Below the pieces are notes generated by a model. The model searched no databases and was not told where the DNA came from. It saw only the letters and a list, made by a program, of their open reading frames with translations. A stretch of 64,000 bases of DNA from the NCBI GenBank assembly GCA_014305285.1, contig JACRSG010000001.1, positions 186,001 through 250,000 on the forward strand, given 5' to 3'. Positions 27,270-36,707 of the stretch are shown here, in pieces. The position numbers and the translations under genes are program-made. Source of the DNA: Campylobacter jejuni. Lineage in GTDB: Bacteria > Campylobacterota > Campylobacteria > Campylobacterales > Campylobacteraceae. Numbering within the stretch: the stretch's first letter is position 1; the number at the start of each line of letters is the position of its first letter.

Positions 27270-28694
27270 ATGGACTTTTTAACAAGCCTTAGTGAGGGAG
27301 GGCAATTTGCAATTCAAATCATTATCGTTTTAATTTGTCTTTTTTACGGTGCAAAAAAAGGCGGCATAGTGCTTGGTTTACTTGGTGGTATAGGCATTTT
27401 AATGCTTGTATTTGCTTTTCACATAAAACCTGGAAAACCAGCTATAGATGTTATGCTTACAATTTTAGCGGTAGTGGTTACAAGTGCAACTTTGCAAGCA
27501 AGCGGTGGTCTTGATGTTATGCTTCAAATAGCAGAAAGAATTTTAAGACGCAATCCTAAGTTTTTAACAATATTAGCACCTTTTGTAACCTGCTTTTTGA
27601 CTATACTTTGTGGAACAGGACATGTGGTTTATACTATTATGCCTATTATTTATGATATAGCGATTAAAAATGGTATTCGTCCTGAACGTCCAATGGCAGC
27701 AGCTTCTATATCATCACAAATGGGTATTATTGCATCTCCTGTATCTGTAGCTGTTGTGAGTTTGACTGCTTTGCTTTTAAATGCTAATCATAAATTAGTG
27801 GGTTTTGATGGTTATATCAATCTTCTTCAAATTACTATACCTAGTACATTGTTTGGCGTATTGTGTATAGGAATTTTTTCTTGGTTTAGAGGAAAAGATT
27901 TGGATAAAGATGAAGTATTCCAAGAAAAACTTAAAGATCCTGAATTTAAAAAATATGTTTATGGGGATTCTAAAACACTTTTAGGCGTTAAACTTCCAAA
28001 AAGCAATTGGGTTGCAATGTGGATTTTCTTAGGAGCTATTGCTTTAGTGGCTTTACTAGGCGTATTTGATTTTTTACGTCCAAATTGGGGACAAGTTGTA
28101 AAAAATGGCATTCCTCAAGTAGATGCTTTAGGTAATCCTAAAATGGATGTTTTATCTATGGTTTCAGTCATTCAGATGTTTATGCTTTTAGCAGGTTCTT
28201 TGATCATCATCTTTACTAAAACAGATGCAAAGAAAATCAGCTCTAATGAAATTTTTAAGTCAGGTATGATAGCACTTGTTGCGGTTTTTGGAATTTCTTG
28301 GATGGCTGATACTATGTTTGCAGTTCATACTCCTATGATGAAAGCAGCACTTGGAGATATAGTAAAAGAGCATCCTTGGACTTATGCTGTAATGCTTCTT
28401 TTAATTTCAAAATTTGTAAACTCTCAAGCAGCGGCTATTTCGGCTTTTGTTCCTTTGGCTTTAGGAATTGGTGTTGAACCTGGCGTAATAGTTGCTTTTG
28501 CGGCTGCTTGTTATGGGTATTATATTTTACCAACTTATCCAAGTGATTTGGCTACTATACAATTTGACAGATCAGGTACTACTTGCATTGGTAAATTTGT
28601 TATCAATCATAGTTTTATTTTACCAGGTCTTATAGGTGTAATCACTTCTTGTATAGCAGGATATTTTATCGCTATGGCAGCGGGTTATCTTTAA
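27270..28694 (+). CDS. dcuB: Anaerobic C4-dicarboxylate transporter DcuB
   Basis: Inner-membrane carrier for fumarate, succinate, malate and aspartate, typically fumarate/succinate antiport under oxygen limitation. From the ATG at 27270 ([12 protein letters not shown]), preceded by AAAGGAG, the product is 474 residues. It has many hydrophobic segments and the DcuA/DcuB family core with [19 protein letters not shown] and a [17 protein letters not shown] segment. The dcuB rather than dcuA name follows remembered C. jejuni annotation and cannot be derived from sequence alone. It is a single-gene unit, with a promoter upstream and a terminator at 28702-28738. Confidence 0.88.
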   Translation: MDFLTSLSEGGQFAIQIIIVLICLFYGAKKGGIVLGLLGGIGILMLVFAFHIKPGKPAIDVMLTILAVVVTSATLQASGGLDVMLQIAERILRRNPKFLTILAPFVTCFLTILCGTGHVVYTIMPIIYDIAIKNGIRPERPMAAASISSQMGIIASPVSVAVVSLTALLLNANHKLVGFDGYINLLQITIPSTLFGVLCIGIFSWFRGKDLDKDEVFQEKLKDPEFKKYVYGDSKTLLGVKLPKSNWVAMWIFLGAIALVALLGVFDFLRPNWGQVVKNGIPQVDALGNPKMDVLSMVSVIQMFMLLAGSLIIIFTKTDAKKISSNEIFKSGMIALVAVFGISWMADTMFAVHTPMMKAALGDIVKEHPWTYAVMLLLISKFVNSQAAAISAFVPLALGIGVEPGVIVAFAAACYGYYILPTYPSDLATIQFDRSGTTCIGKFVINHSFILPGLIGVITSCIAGYFIAMAAGYL

Positions 28695-28701
28695 AAAAAA
28701 T

Positions 28702-28738
28702 TAGCAGGATTTTTCCTGCTAGTTCTTTATTTATTTTT
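28702..28738 (+). terminator. Rho-independent terminator after dcuB
   Basis: TAGCAGGA (28702-28709) pairs with TCCTGCTA (28714-28721) across a TTTT loop, followed by the T-rich tail GTTCTTTATTTATTTTTT. Stem is perfect, and it begins seven bases after the stop codon. Confidence 0.85.
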
Positions 28739-28771
28739 TATGCTTATCCTGAAAAATTTTAAAGGAAAAGT

Positions 28772-28909
28772 ATGCTAGAAATTTTAATAACGCTGATTAT
28801 AGCTTTTATATTGGCTTTAATTTTTGGAAATTATCTTTATAAAATTGCAAGCTGTAAAAAAACTATTTTTGATTTTATTTTTAATACTAATTCGATAATT
28901 CTTGGGTAA
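28772..28909 (+). pseudogene. Short orphan ORF, probable kdpA 5' remnant
   Basis: A 45-codon frame, MLEILITLIIAFILALIFGN onward, with a good ribosome site (AAAGGAAAA) but stopping after one membrane segment. Size, hydrophobic start and the later DFIFN-IILG stretch are compatible with the N-terminus of KdpA, the potassium-transporting subunit. In C. jejuni NCTC 11168 this place between dcuB and uvrB is known to hold a kdp locus with pseudogenes. The rest of kdpA, kdpB and kdpC is missing here, so a large internal deletion is inferred. It could instead be a real small membrane peptide. Confidence 0.5.
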
Positions 28910-29195
28910 AAAAATAGAAAGCACATAAATGAAGCTTATAGCTTTGGTGATTCTTATCCTATGAGATTGCTATTGCTTAATGAGTTGTAACAAATAAAGA
29001 AAGGGTAAGTGTTTGTACAAACACCCTGCTCAATGCTAACGCTATGTATTTGTCTATAGAAGATGGGAAAAAACCAAAGGGGTTATAGGTATAGTTTTAA
29101 AAGAAAAGCACTCCTTGCAAGACTTTCAGTAGGAAATTTTAAGTGCTTTGTTTAATGATGCAGGAGTTAGAACAAAGGATATATTTTTATTATAA
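28910..29195 (+). pseudogene. Decayed coding sequence, possible kdpD remnant
   Basis: No intact reading frame occurs here, but broken coding-like stretches do. From about 29017 a frame gives NTLLNANAMYLSIEDGKKP. After a shift near 29078 another gives KGVIGIVLKEKHSLQDFQ, then TAG at 29131, then EILSALFNDAG. This resembles a GAF-type sensor segment as found in the KdpD potassium-sensing kinase. An unassigned stretch, INEAYSFGDSYPMRLLLLNE, precedes it (28925-28990). The end overlaps the 3' end of uvrB by a few bases. Assignment to kdpD is tentative and supported mainly by location. Confidence 0.4.
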
Positions 29196-31163
29196 ATCCC
29201 TTAATTTATTAATCTCATCTCTAATTGCAGCAGCTTTTTCAAACTCAAGTGCTTTAGCCGCTTCAAGCATTTGTTTTCTCAGTTCTTTGACAATTTTTGC
29301 TCTTTCGCTAGCAGGCATTTTTTCTAGTTTTTTACCTTTGCGATAAATTTCAGCTAAATCCTGTTCATTTTTTAAACTCTCTTCGATGTGGCGTTTGACT
29401 GAAGTTGGGGTAATATTGTATTTTTTATTATAAGTCATTTGAAGTTTGCGGCGTTCATTGGTAATATCCATAGCTTCTTGCATGGATTTTGTAATCTTTT
29501 TGCAAAAAAGTAAAACCTTACCATTGACATTTCTGGCTGCTCTTCCCATCGTTTGGATTAAACTTGTAGTACTTCTTAAAAATCCTTCCTTATCTGCATC
29601 CATAATGGCAATGAGTGAAACTTCAGGCAAGTCAAGTCCTTCTCTAAGTAAGTTAATACCAATTAGCATATCAAAGGCACCGCTTCTTAAGCCTCTTATA
29701 ATTTCATTGCGTTCTATAGCATCGATGTCTGAGTGCATGTATTTGACTTTTATACCAAGCTCTAAATAATACCTTGTAAGCTCTTCAGCAAGTTTTTTAG
29801 TTAGCACGGTGACTAAAACGCGTCCATTTCTTTGTATGATTTTTTTGGCTTCATCAAATAAAATTTCAACCTGATTATCACTATCTTTTAATTCTATCAA
29901 AGGATCAAGTAATCCCGTAGGACGCATGATTTGATGAAAGATATTTTCTTTGCTAAGTTCAAGTTCTAAGGGTGCAGGTGTAGCTGAAACAAAAAGAAAT
30001 TGACAATTTTTATGGATAAATTCATCAAACATTAAAGGACGATTATCCAAGGCTGAGGGCAAACGAAAACCATAATCAACCAAGGTCTGTTTTCTACTTC
30101 TATCTCCTGCAAACATACCCCTAAATTGAGGTAAAGATACATGGCTTTCATCGACTATGACAAGAAATTTTCTATCTTTAATCGCAAAATAATCAAAAAG
30201 CGTATAAGGAGTATCGCCTTCTTTAAGTCCTGTTAAATGTCTTGCATAGTTTTCAACACCCTTACACATTCCTGTGCTTGTAAGCATTTCAAGATCAAAT
30301 TCAACACGTTGCTTAAGGCGTTGATGTTCTACGAGCTTATTTTCATGCTCAAAATAAGCAAGGCGTTCGTTAAGTTCCGCTTTTATGTCTTTTATCGCTT
30401 GTTTTAACCTTGTTTCACCCACGCTAAACTGGCTTGTAGGATAGAGTATAAAGCGTCTTAAATCTTTGCCTTTTTTATTTTCTAAAACATTATAATGATA
30501 CATAGCATCAAGCTCATCGCCAAAAAATTCAAGTCTTACTACTTCATCTTCATAATAAGCAGGATAAATGTCTATAATATCTCCTTGAACTCTAAAATCC
30601 GCACGATCAAAAAAATTATCATTTCTTTTATAGCCCATGTCTACAAGTTTTTTTAAAAGTTCTTTTTGTGAAATTTGCATACCTAGTTCAAAGATTAAAA
30701 CCATGCCTATATATTCATTGGGATTACCAAGTCCATAATTTGCCGAAACGCTAGCTATACAAACTACATCTTCATAACTTAAAAGTGAAGCAGTAGCACT
30801 CAGTCTTAAGCGTTCTAAGTCTTCATTTGTGGAACTGTCTTTTTCTATAAAAACATCAGTGCGTGGGATATAGGCTTCGGGTTGATAATAATCATAATAA
30901 GATATAAAATACTCCACATGATTTTTAGAAAAAAAGCCTTTAAATTCGCTATAAAGTTGTGCACAAAGGCTTTTGTTGTGACTCATGATAAGAGCGGGCA
31001 TATTAAGTTCTTTAATGACATTTGCCATAGTAAAGGTTTTTCCACTTCCTGTAACGCCTAGTAGGGTTTGATATTTGTTGCCTTTTTTTATACTTTTTAC
31101 TATGCCTTTTATGGCTTCTTGTTGATCAGGACTGGGTTTAAATTCACTTGTGAGTTCTAACAT
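29190..31163 (-). CDS. uvrB: Excinuclease ABC subunit B
   Basis: Damage-verifying helicase-like subunit of nucleotide excision repair. The 657-residue protein has Walker A GVTGSGKT (residues 36-43), the beta-hairpin region with [12 protein letters not shown] (near residue 90), the helicase motifs DESHVSLPQ and QTMGRAARN, and the C-terminal UVR domain (about residues 615-655, [12 protein letters not shown]) that contacts UvrC. No strong ribosome site precedes the ATG at 31163. It is monocistronic, converging on the decayed kdp region and diverging from the coiled-coil gene. Confidence 0.97.
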   Translation of the reverse strand: MLELTSEFKPSPDQQEAIKGIVKSIKKGNKYQTLLGVTGSGKTFTMANVIKELNMPALIMSHNKSLCAQLYSEFKGFFSKNHVEYFISYYDYYQPEAYIPRTDVFIEKDSSTNEDLERLRLSATASLLSYEDVVCIASVSANYGLGNPNEYIGMVLIFELGMQISQKELLKKLVDMGYKRNDNFFDRADFRVQGDIIDIYPAYYEDEVVRLEFFGDELDAMYHYNVLENKKGKDLRRFILYPTSQFSVGETRLKQAIKDIKAELNERLAYFEHENKLVEHQRLKQRVEFDLEMLTSTGMCKGVENYARHLTGLKEGDTPYTLFDYFAIKDRKFLVIVDESHVSLPQFRGMFAGDRSRKQTLVDYGFRLPSALDNRPLMFDEFIHKNCQFLFVSATPAPLELELSKENIFHQIMRPTGLLDPLIELKDSDNQVEILFDEAKKIIQRNGRVLVTVLTKKLAEELTRYYLELGIKVKYMHSDIDAIERNEIIRGLRSGAFDMLIGINLLREGLDLPEVSLIAIMDADKEGFLRSTTSLIQTMGRAARNVNGKVLLFCKKITKSMQEAMDITNERRKLQMTYNKKYNITPTSVKRHIEESLKNEQDLAEIYRKGKKLEKMPASERAKIVKELRKQMLEAAKALEFEKAAAIRDEINKLRDL

Positions 31164-31261
31164 TTTTCTACTTTATTTTTATTTTTGAAAAAATTTTAAA
31201 AGAAAATGCTTTAATTAAAAATTAATTGACAATAAAAACCTAAATTTAAATTTTTTTCTGC

Positions 31262-31267
31262 TACAAT
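31262..31267 (+). promoter_or_regulatory. Candidate -10 box for the small-gene/priA operon
   Basis: TACAAT preceded by GC, 50 bases before the ATG at 31317, giving a leader near 43 bases ending in AAGAAGGC. A TTGACA lies at 31226-31231, but 30 bases upstream is too far for a normal -35 box. Confidence 0.5.
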
Positions 31268-31316
31268 ATCAAATAATATTTTCCATAAATTACAAAATTC
31301 TTAAGAAGGCAAAAAT

Positions 31317-31547
31317 ATGTTTGATGAAAAAGTAATCAATACTATGACAGATAAAGTAAATGAATTAATTGAAAAATATAACGAAGTTTGCGAAGCTAAT
31401 GAGGTTTTGAGAAATGAGCTTGTAAGTGTAAAAGCACAAAATGAAGCAAAGAGTAATCAAATCATGCGTTTAGAAGAAGAACTTAAATCTCGCAATATAG
31501 AAAGCGAAGATATTTATAAGAAAATAGAGGCTGTTCTTGGCAGATAA
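31317..31547 (+). CDS. Small coiled-coil protein (ZapB-like candidate)
   Basis: 76 residues, nearly all predicted as a single alpha-helical coiled coil (heptads of Val, Leu, Ile with Glu and Lys, from NTMTDKVNELIEKYNEV to the end). There is no membrane segment and no cysteine. I recognise no motif. Size and structure resemble ZapB-type cell-division proteins. The following gene, which it overlaps by 11 bases, has a ZapA-like start, so the two might be a division accessory pair. Ribosome site AAGAAGG precedes the ATG. Homology is not shown; the CDS itself is credible. Confidence 0.7.
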   Translation: MFDEKVINTMTDKVNELIEKYNEVCEANEVLRNELVSVKAQNEAKSNQIMRLEEELKSRNIESEDIYKKIEAVLGR

Positions 31548-31779
31548 TCTAAAACAAGTCATTGTTAATGTTAATGCAAAAGATTTCATTGTTAAGTGCA
31601 GTGAAGAATTTGCAAATTTTTTAGAAGATGATATCGCTTTGATTTCTGGCGGTACTAAAAAAATAGAACTTAAACGCTTTGTAGATGCGTTTGTTAAAAA
31701 AAGTTATGAAAATTATATTTTAGAAAGAGAACTTAAAAAACTAATAAAAGCTATCAATGAAGAACTCCCGACGAAATGA
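31537..31779 (+). CDS. Small conserved protein (ZapA-like candidate)
   Basis: 80 residues. The N-terminal part, KQVIVNVNAKDFIVKCSEE, has the beta-hairpin character of ZapA, the FtsZ-ring stabiliser (an N-terminal strand pair ending in a conserved C-x-E type turn), followed by helices. The TTG start at 31537 lies within the preceding gene, with AGAGG about eight bases upstream. It overlaps the pseudopilin gene by four bases (ATGA). The ZapA idea is inference from fold-like pattern and size. It could also be an unrelated small protein linked to PriA. Confidence 0.6.
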   Translation: MADNLKQVIVNVNAKDFIVKCSEEFANFLEDDIALISGGTKKIELKRFVDAFVKKSYENYILERELKKLIKAINEELPTK

Positions 31780-32213
31780 ATAAAGCTTTTACTTTGCTTG
31801 AACTTGTTTTTGTGGTTTTGATTTTAGGAATTTTATCAAGTTTGTCTTTGTCTTTTATCAATACTACAAAAGATGAGGTCAAAATTTTAAAATTAAAAAT
31901 GGACTATGAAATGCTAAGCTCAGCTCTTGCCTTAATGCGTAGTCAAATGAGGCTTAAAAATTTAAATTTTCCAGAAATTTTAGATAACGCACAAAACAAT
32001 CAAGCTAAAGAAAAACTCTTTTATTGTTTAAATGATTGTGATTATTCTTTGCTTGATACGCCTATTTATTCTGATTTTAAATCTTGGATAAAAATAAGCA
32101 AAAATCACTATAGATTTGCATTAAATGCCAAAGAGATGGTTGAATTTGTTTATGACTCTAAAGAGGGTTTGTTAAAATGCATAGGAAGTTCTAGATGCAA
32201 AGATCTGATATAA
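31776..32213 (+). CDS. Type II/IV pseudopilin-like protein
   Basis: 145-residue protein with a type III (prepilin) signal: a two-residue basic leader MNK, then the prepilin-peptidase context AFTLLELVFVV with the conserved Glu at position 5 of the processed form, and a hydrophobic helix to about residue 30. The remainder is a small soluble domain with four cysteines (YCLNDCDY; CIGSSRC) that could form disulfides. It would be exported and assembled with the pseudopilus used in DNA uptake, since Campylobacter transformation uses type II secretion-like parts. It overlaps priA by 19 bases. Confidence 0.82.
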   Translation: MNKAFTLLELVFVVLILGILSSLSLSFINTTKDEVKILKLKMDYEMLSSALALMRSQMRLKNLNFPEILDNAQNNQAKEKLFYCLNDCDYSLLDTPIYSDFKSWIKISKNHYRFALNAKEMVEFVYDSKEGLLKCIGSSRCKDLI

Positions 32214-34048
32214 GGTATTATGAACTTGCGATTTGCGGTTTGTATTTGGATAATTTAACCTTTCATAGTTTTGATGAAATCAAACCTTTAACGCAAGTGT
32301 GGGTGGATTTAAGAACTAAAAAAAATCTTAAAGCCATCGTGCTTAAAGAATGTCAAAAACCTGATTTTAAAACTGTAGAAATTAAAGAAATTACAAAGTA
32401 TTTTTTAACTCCTTTGCAATTTGAATTGGCAAATTTTATTGTTTATTATTATGCTTCAAAACTTGGTTTTGTTTTGGGCTTTTTTGAAACCAGTCCTAAG
32501 TATGAATGTCAAAAAATGTTTTTTAAAAATACTCCTAAGCTAAGCAATCAACAACAAAATGCCTTAAGCTTTCTTCAAAAAGAAAATCATTCTTTGCTTT
32601 TTGCTGATACAGGTAGCGGCAAGACTGAAATTTATATTTCTTTGATAAAAGAGTGTTTAGAGCAGGGTAAGCAAGCTTTACTTTTAATGCCAGAAATTGC
32701 ACTCACTCCACAAATGCAAAAGCGTTTAGAAGTGTATTTTAAGGATAATTTTTTCCTGTGGCATTCCAAAATTTCAAAGAAAAAAAAGCAAGAATATTTA
32801 GAGCGTTTTTGCAAGGGAGAAGTACTTTTAGTAGCGGGTGCAAGATCGGCTTTGTTTTTACCCTTTAGAAATTTAGGACTTATTGTGGTAGATGAGGAAC
32901 ATGATAATTCTTATAAGGCTTCTAATCAGCCTTTTATCAATACAAGAGATTTAGCACTTTTTTTGAGTCAAAAAAATAATATTAAAGTGGTTTTAGGTTC
33001 TGCAACCCCATCTTTAACGAGTTTTTACAAACAAAAAAGTTTTAGACTAAAAGGAACTTTTTTTGAGAGTAAAAAACATTTTTTATATGATGAAAATGAG
33101 CTCGGTATAACACCTATGCTTTTAAGCGAATTAGAAAAAAGCTTAAGACATCAAAAACAAGCTATAGTGTTTTTACCTACAAGGGCTAATTTTAGGCAAA
33201 TCATTTGTAAAGATTGTGGAGAAACGATAAAATGTCCTTTTTGCTCTATTGCTATGAGTATGCATAAAAAGAAAAATGTTTTAAAGTGCCATTATTGTAA
33301 TTATACTTCTTTGATAGAGCAAAATTGTCCAAGTTGTCAAGGTGAAATGTTAGAAGCTAGAAAAATGGGAACTGCGGAACTTTTAGAGCTTTTGCAAAAT
33401 GCTTTACCTTTGGCAAAAATAGCAAAATTTGATAGCGATGAAATCACAAGCGTTAAAAAACTTAATACCATTTTAAAAGACTTTAATGAAAATAAGATCG
33501 ATATACTTATTGGTACTTCTATGCTTGCTAAAGGACATGATTATCATAGTGTGGATTTGAGTGTGATTTTAGGACTTGATGAGTATTTGTTGCGTCCTAG
33601 TTTTAGAGCGAGTGAAGAAACTTTAGCTTTGGCTATGCAAGTTGCGGGTAGGGCAGGGCGTAAAGGTGAAGCAAGAGTGCTTTTACAAACAAAAAATAGA
33701 GCTTTTTTTGAAAGATATATAGAGGATTATGATGCTTTTTTAAAAGATGAGTTAGAAAATAGAAAAGATCTTTATCCTCCATTTAAACGCCTTTTAAGAG
33801 TTCTTATAGAAGATAAAGATCAACAATCTGTGCAAAAGCTTTGTGAAAAACTTGCCTATCAATTTAAAAATATTAAACAAGTAGAATTGGTAGGCTATGG
33901 AATTTGTGGAGTTGAAATGTTGCATGGAAAATATCGTTTTTATTTATTACTCAGAAGTGAAAATCATAAAGCTTTAGTAGGGATTGAAAATTATATTTTG
34001 CAATTTAAAAATACAAGTGCGGATATTGATCCTATTGATTTTGTCTAG
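32195..34048 (+). CDS. priA: Primosomal protein N' (replication restart helicase PriA)
   Basis: 3'-5' helicase that reloads the replisome at stalled forks. The 617-residue product is shorter than E. coli PriA (732), mainly at the N-terminal DNA-binding part. Walker A DTGSGKT is at residues 138-144, the DEEH box at VVDEEHDNS (near residue 231), and eight zinc-ligand cysteines lie within about residues 336-390 (CKDCGE, CPFC, CHYC, CPSC). Later helicase motifs include GTSMLAKGHD and AGRAGRKG. The ATG at 32195 has AGGAAG upstream, inside the pseudopilin gene. Confidence 0.95.
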   Translation: MQRSDIRYYELAICGLYLDNLTFHSFDEIKPLTQVWVDLRTKKNLKAIVLKECQKPDFKTVEIKEITKYFLTPLQFELANFIVYYYASKLGFVLGFFETSPKYECQKMFFKNTPKLSNQQQNALSFLQKENHSLLFADTGSGKTEIYISLIKECLEQGKQALLLMPEIALTPQMQKRLEVYFKDNFFLWHSKISKKKKQEYLERFCKGEVLLVAGARSALFLPFRNLGLIVVDEEHDNSYKASNQPFINTRDLALFLSQKNNIKVVLGSATPSLTSFYKQKSFRLKGTFFESKKHFLYDENELGITPMLLSELEKSLRHQKQAIVFLPTRANFRQIICKDCGETIKCPFCSIAMSMHKKKNVLKCHYCNYTSLIEQNCPSCQGEMLEARKMGTAELLELLQNALPLAKIAKFDSDEITSVKKLNTILKDFNENKIDILIGTSMLAKGHDYHSVDLSVILGLDEYLLRPSFRASEETLALAMQVAGRAGRKGEARVLLQTKNRAFFERYIEDYDAFLKDELENRKDLYPPFKRLLRVLIEDKDQQSVQKLCEKLAYQFKNIKQVELVGYGICGVEMLHGKYRFYLLLRSENHKALVGIENYILQFKNTSADIDPIDFV

Positions 34049-34061
34049 GTGATATAATTAT

Positions 34062-35453
34062 TTATTCTTTGTATATTTTTTCAAATTCTTTATAGTATGT
34101 CCAAGAGGCAATTATATTGGGAAATTTTTGTTTTAAATGATTTAGATCATTTTCAAAAATATTAAAAAAAGTGTGAATAAGTGATTTATTTTTTATAAAA
34201 TAATCTATTACATCTTTTTCTTTTATCATTTTTGATTCGGTTTCATCTATAGTTATTTTAATTTGATATAAAAAATCATACAAATAATGTTTAATTGTTG
34301 AAAATAAAAGATTGTTTTGTTCTAATTGTTTAAAATCATTTTTATCAACATATACGCCCATGTCATTGCATAGGTCATTTTTGATAATTTCTTGAATTAT
34401 ATCTATTTTTTCATGGTTAATGTGTTTTCTGTCTAAAATTATGGGAATGCTAGAAGCTTTATCAATATTAAAATTTTTATTATTTTTAGGGGTATTAAGA
34501 TAAAAGGTATTATTAATATCTTTAGAATTTGCATAGAGTGTAATAGGAAAAAGATAGCGAATATAGCCTCTAAATTCTTTAATTTTAAATAAATCTAATT
34601 TATCTTTATGGGGGGGGGTAAAATTAAAATTTATAGCAAGTAAATTCATGGTATCGAAGGCCTTTGATTGGCGGATTTCTTCCATATCAAGATAGTATAC
34701 ATTATCTTTATTGAAATATTTTAATAAATAAGAGATGATAAAAACTTCTTGTTGTAGTTTGTTTATATCGATTTTAATTTTATGATTTTGATGAGTAAGA
34801 TAGTCAATATAATAACGCCAATCATAAGTTAGATTAAATTCAGACGGATAGTTTCTTAAAACTTTACTCCAATCTCTTCCCCAGCTATGTTTTAAAATTC
34901 CTATTGGATCGCGAACTCCGCAAATAATCTTAGAATTAAAATCTAATAAAGATAGATATTTATCAAAATAAGGTAGATTAATTTCTGATATATTAATAGC
35001 ATATTGAGCAATTGTATTATCATTGAGACACATGTAATTAATACAATATCTTTCTTTGGCATCAGGTGGCAAAACCCAAGAAGCAAAACAAGTTACATCA
35101 CAACATTGATTAAGGTATCTTAAAAATGCTGCTGCTCCAACGCCATGCGGAGAAATATAGATAAATTTATAATGTTTAGGCAAGGGCAAATTTAAATCCC
35201 AAGCTAATTCTGCACAATGTCGACTAGCGTCTATTTCTATGAAATTAGGATTGATTAAAGGTGGATAAGGATGTTTTGTTGATAAGTATCTATTCTTAAA
35301 TTCACTAGAATTAAGCCAAGTGCAAATTGTTTCAATATTTTCCAAAACAAAGTTAAAAAATTTTTCATTATTTGAATTTTTTAAAGCTTGTAAAAGAATT
35401 TGGGCTAGGGTTGGAGTTAGGTTATTTTTTATATAAAGTAAAAGATTTTGCAT
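34062..35453 (-). CDS. cipA: CipA, sulfotransferase-like invasion-associated protein, phase-variable
   Basis: 463-residue protein at the locus named cipA in C. jejuni, where it was linked to host-cell invasion and called a possible sugar transferase. The sequence has a sulfotransferase-like look: YISPHGVGAAAF (residues 99-110) in the place of the phosphosulfate loop, and GVRDPIGILKHS (179-190) like the 3'-phosphate binding motif R-x-P...S. Activity is not established. A run of nine G on the plus strand (34610-34618) encodes T279-P280-P281 and is in the ON phase. One base gained or lost would truncate the protein just after residue 281. It is monocistronic, convergent with priA, and divergent from ispG. 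Confidence 0.85.
   Translation of the reverse strand: MQNLLLYIKNNLTPTLAQILLQALKNSNNEKFFNFVLENIETICTWLNSSEFKNRYLSTKHPYPPLINPNFIEIDASRHCAELAWDLNLPLPKHYKFIYISPHGVGAAAFLRYLNQCCDVTCFASWVLPPDAKERYCINYMCLNDNTIAQYAINISEINLPYFDKYLSLLDFNSKIICGVRDPIGILKHSWGRDWSKVLRNYPSEFNLTYDWRYYIDYLTHQNHKIKIDINKLQQEVFIISYLLKYFNKDNVYYLDMEEIRQSKAFDTMNLLAINFNFTPPHKDKLDLFKIKEFRGYIRYLFPITLYANSKDINNTFYLNTPKNNKNFNIDKASSIPIILDRKHINHEKIDIIQEIIKNDLCNDMGVYVDKNDFKQLEQNNLLFSTIKHYLYDFLYQIKITIDETESKMIKEKDVIDYFIKNKSLIHTFFNIFENDLNHLKQKFPNIIASWTYYKEFEKIYKE
34610..34618. repeat. G9 homopolymer tract inside cipA (phase-variation switch)
   Basis: Nine consecutive G on the plus strand (C in the coding strand) in an otherwise AT-rich gene. 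Poly-G tracts of this length are the known slipped-strand phase-variation sites of C. jejuni. With nine bases the cipA frame is open to the full 463 codons. Confidence 0.92.
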
Positions 35454-35600
35454 ATAACCTCTTTTTAATTGTATTGGATTTATATGTATGATTCATAAAT
35501 ATTTAAATGCATGAAATTTAAATATATTATCAAAAATAAACTTTAATTAAAGCAATAAAAAGTTAAAATTTGATATTAAAATTTTTCAAAGAGTGAAGTT

Positions 35601-36674
35601 ATGGAGTATAAAAGATTTAAAACCAGACAAATTAAAGTAGGAAATGTTTTAATAGGTGGTGATGCACCCATTTCAGTTCAATCTATGCTTTTTACCAAGA
35701 CAAGAGATATAGAAGGTTCTTTAGAGCAAATCAATCGTCTTTATTTTGCAGGAGCAAACATAGTGCGTTTGGCGTGCTTGGATAGGGCTGATGCAAGGGC
35801 TTTAAAAGAGATTAAGGCTAAAAGCCCTTTGCCTTTGATTGTAGATATTCATTTTAATCATAATTTGGCTGTGTATTGTGCTGAATTTATCGATGGAGTG
35901 CGTATAAATCCTGGCAATATAGGCTCTAAAGAAAATATTAAAGAAGTAGTAAAAGCATGTAAAGAACGGGGTATCCCTATACGCATCGGTGTAAATCACG
36001 GCTCCATAGAAAAACAATTTAGCGATAAATTGGGTTATGGTGTCGATGCTATGTTAGAAAGTGCGATGTATAATATCAAGCTTTTAGAGGATTTGGATTT
36101 TTTTGATATTAAAATTTCCATGAAGACTTCAGACACTCAAAAAACCATAGAAGCTTATGAGAGATTAAGACCGCTTTGTGACTATCCTTTTCATTTAGGA
36201 GTAACTGAAGCAGGAACTCAATTTCATAGCACTGTAAAAAGTTCTATAGCTTTAGGAAATTTACTTCTTAAAGGTATAGGTGATACCATGCGTGTTTCTA
36301 TGACGGGTGAGCTTGAAGAAGAAATTCGCGTAGCAAGAGCGATTTTGCAAGATAGTGGGGTGCAAAAAAGTGGGGTAAACATCATCTCATGCCCAACTTG
36401 TGGTAGGATTCAAAGTGATTTATTAAGTGCGATTAAAATCGTAGAAGAAAAAACCAAGCATATAAAAGAACCTTTAAATATCAGCGTAATGGGTTGTGTG
36501 GTAAATGCTTTAGGCGAAGCTAAAGGTGCTGATGTGGCTATAGCCTTTGGGAAAAATCAAGGACTTGTTATAAGGCACGGTGAAGTTGTAGCTAAATTAA
36601 AAGAAAATGAACTTGTAGATAGATTTTTAGCTGAAGTTGAAGATGAGGTTAAAAGTAGGGCTGCAAAAGAATAA
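35601..36674 (+). CDS. ispG: 4-hydroxy-3-methylbut-2-enyl diphosphate synthase (IspG/GcpE)
   Basis: Iron-sulfur enzyme of the non-mevalonate isoprenoid pathway, converting ME-cPP to HMBPP. The 357-residue protein starts with the family pattern [20 protein letters not shown] and has [4Fe-4S] cysteines in CPTCGR (near residue 263) and [11 protein letters not shown] (near residue 298), with the NALGEA motif intact. Ribosome site GAGTGAAG precedes the ATG. It is monocistronic; a two-sided terminator at 36681-36707 lies between it and flgH. Confidence 0.96.
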   Translation: MEYKRFKTRQIKVGNVLIGGDAPISVQSMLFTKTRDIEGSLEQINRLYFAGANIVRLACLDRADARALKEIKAKSPLPLIVDIHFNHNLAVYCAEFIDGVRINPGNIGSKENIKEVVKACKERGIPIRIGVNHGSIEKQFSDKLGYGVDAMLESAMYNIKLLEDLDFFDIKISMKTSDTQKTIEAYERLRPLCDYPFHLGVTEAGTQFHSTVKSSIALGNLLLKGIGDTMRVSMTGELEEEIRVARAILQDSGVQKSGVNIISCPTCGRIQSDLLSAIKIVEEKTKHIKEPLNISVMGCVVNALGEAKGADVAIAFGKNQGLVIRHGEVVAKLKENELVDRFLAEVEDEVKSRAAKE

Positions 36675-36680
36675 AAGTAT

Positions 36681-36707
36681 AAAAAGCAAGGTTAAACCTT
36701 GCTTTTT
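36681..36707. terminator. Bidirectional terminator between ispG and flgH
   Basis: AAAAAGCAAGGT (36681-36692) and ACCTTGCTTTTT (36696-36707) form a 12-base stem with a 3-base loop. The A-run on one side becomes a T-run on the other strand, so it can stop transcription from both convergent genes. The flgH stop codon overlaps its right edge. Confidence 0.85.

Noticed and set aside
27228-28694. Longer dcuB with start at 27228
   Set aside because: That start overlaps the -10 box; the ATG at 27270 follows a strong AAAGGAG.
31226-31231. TTGACA as a -35 box for the small-gene/priA operon
   Set aside because: It is 30 bases from the -10 candidate, far outside the normal 16-18 spacing.
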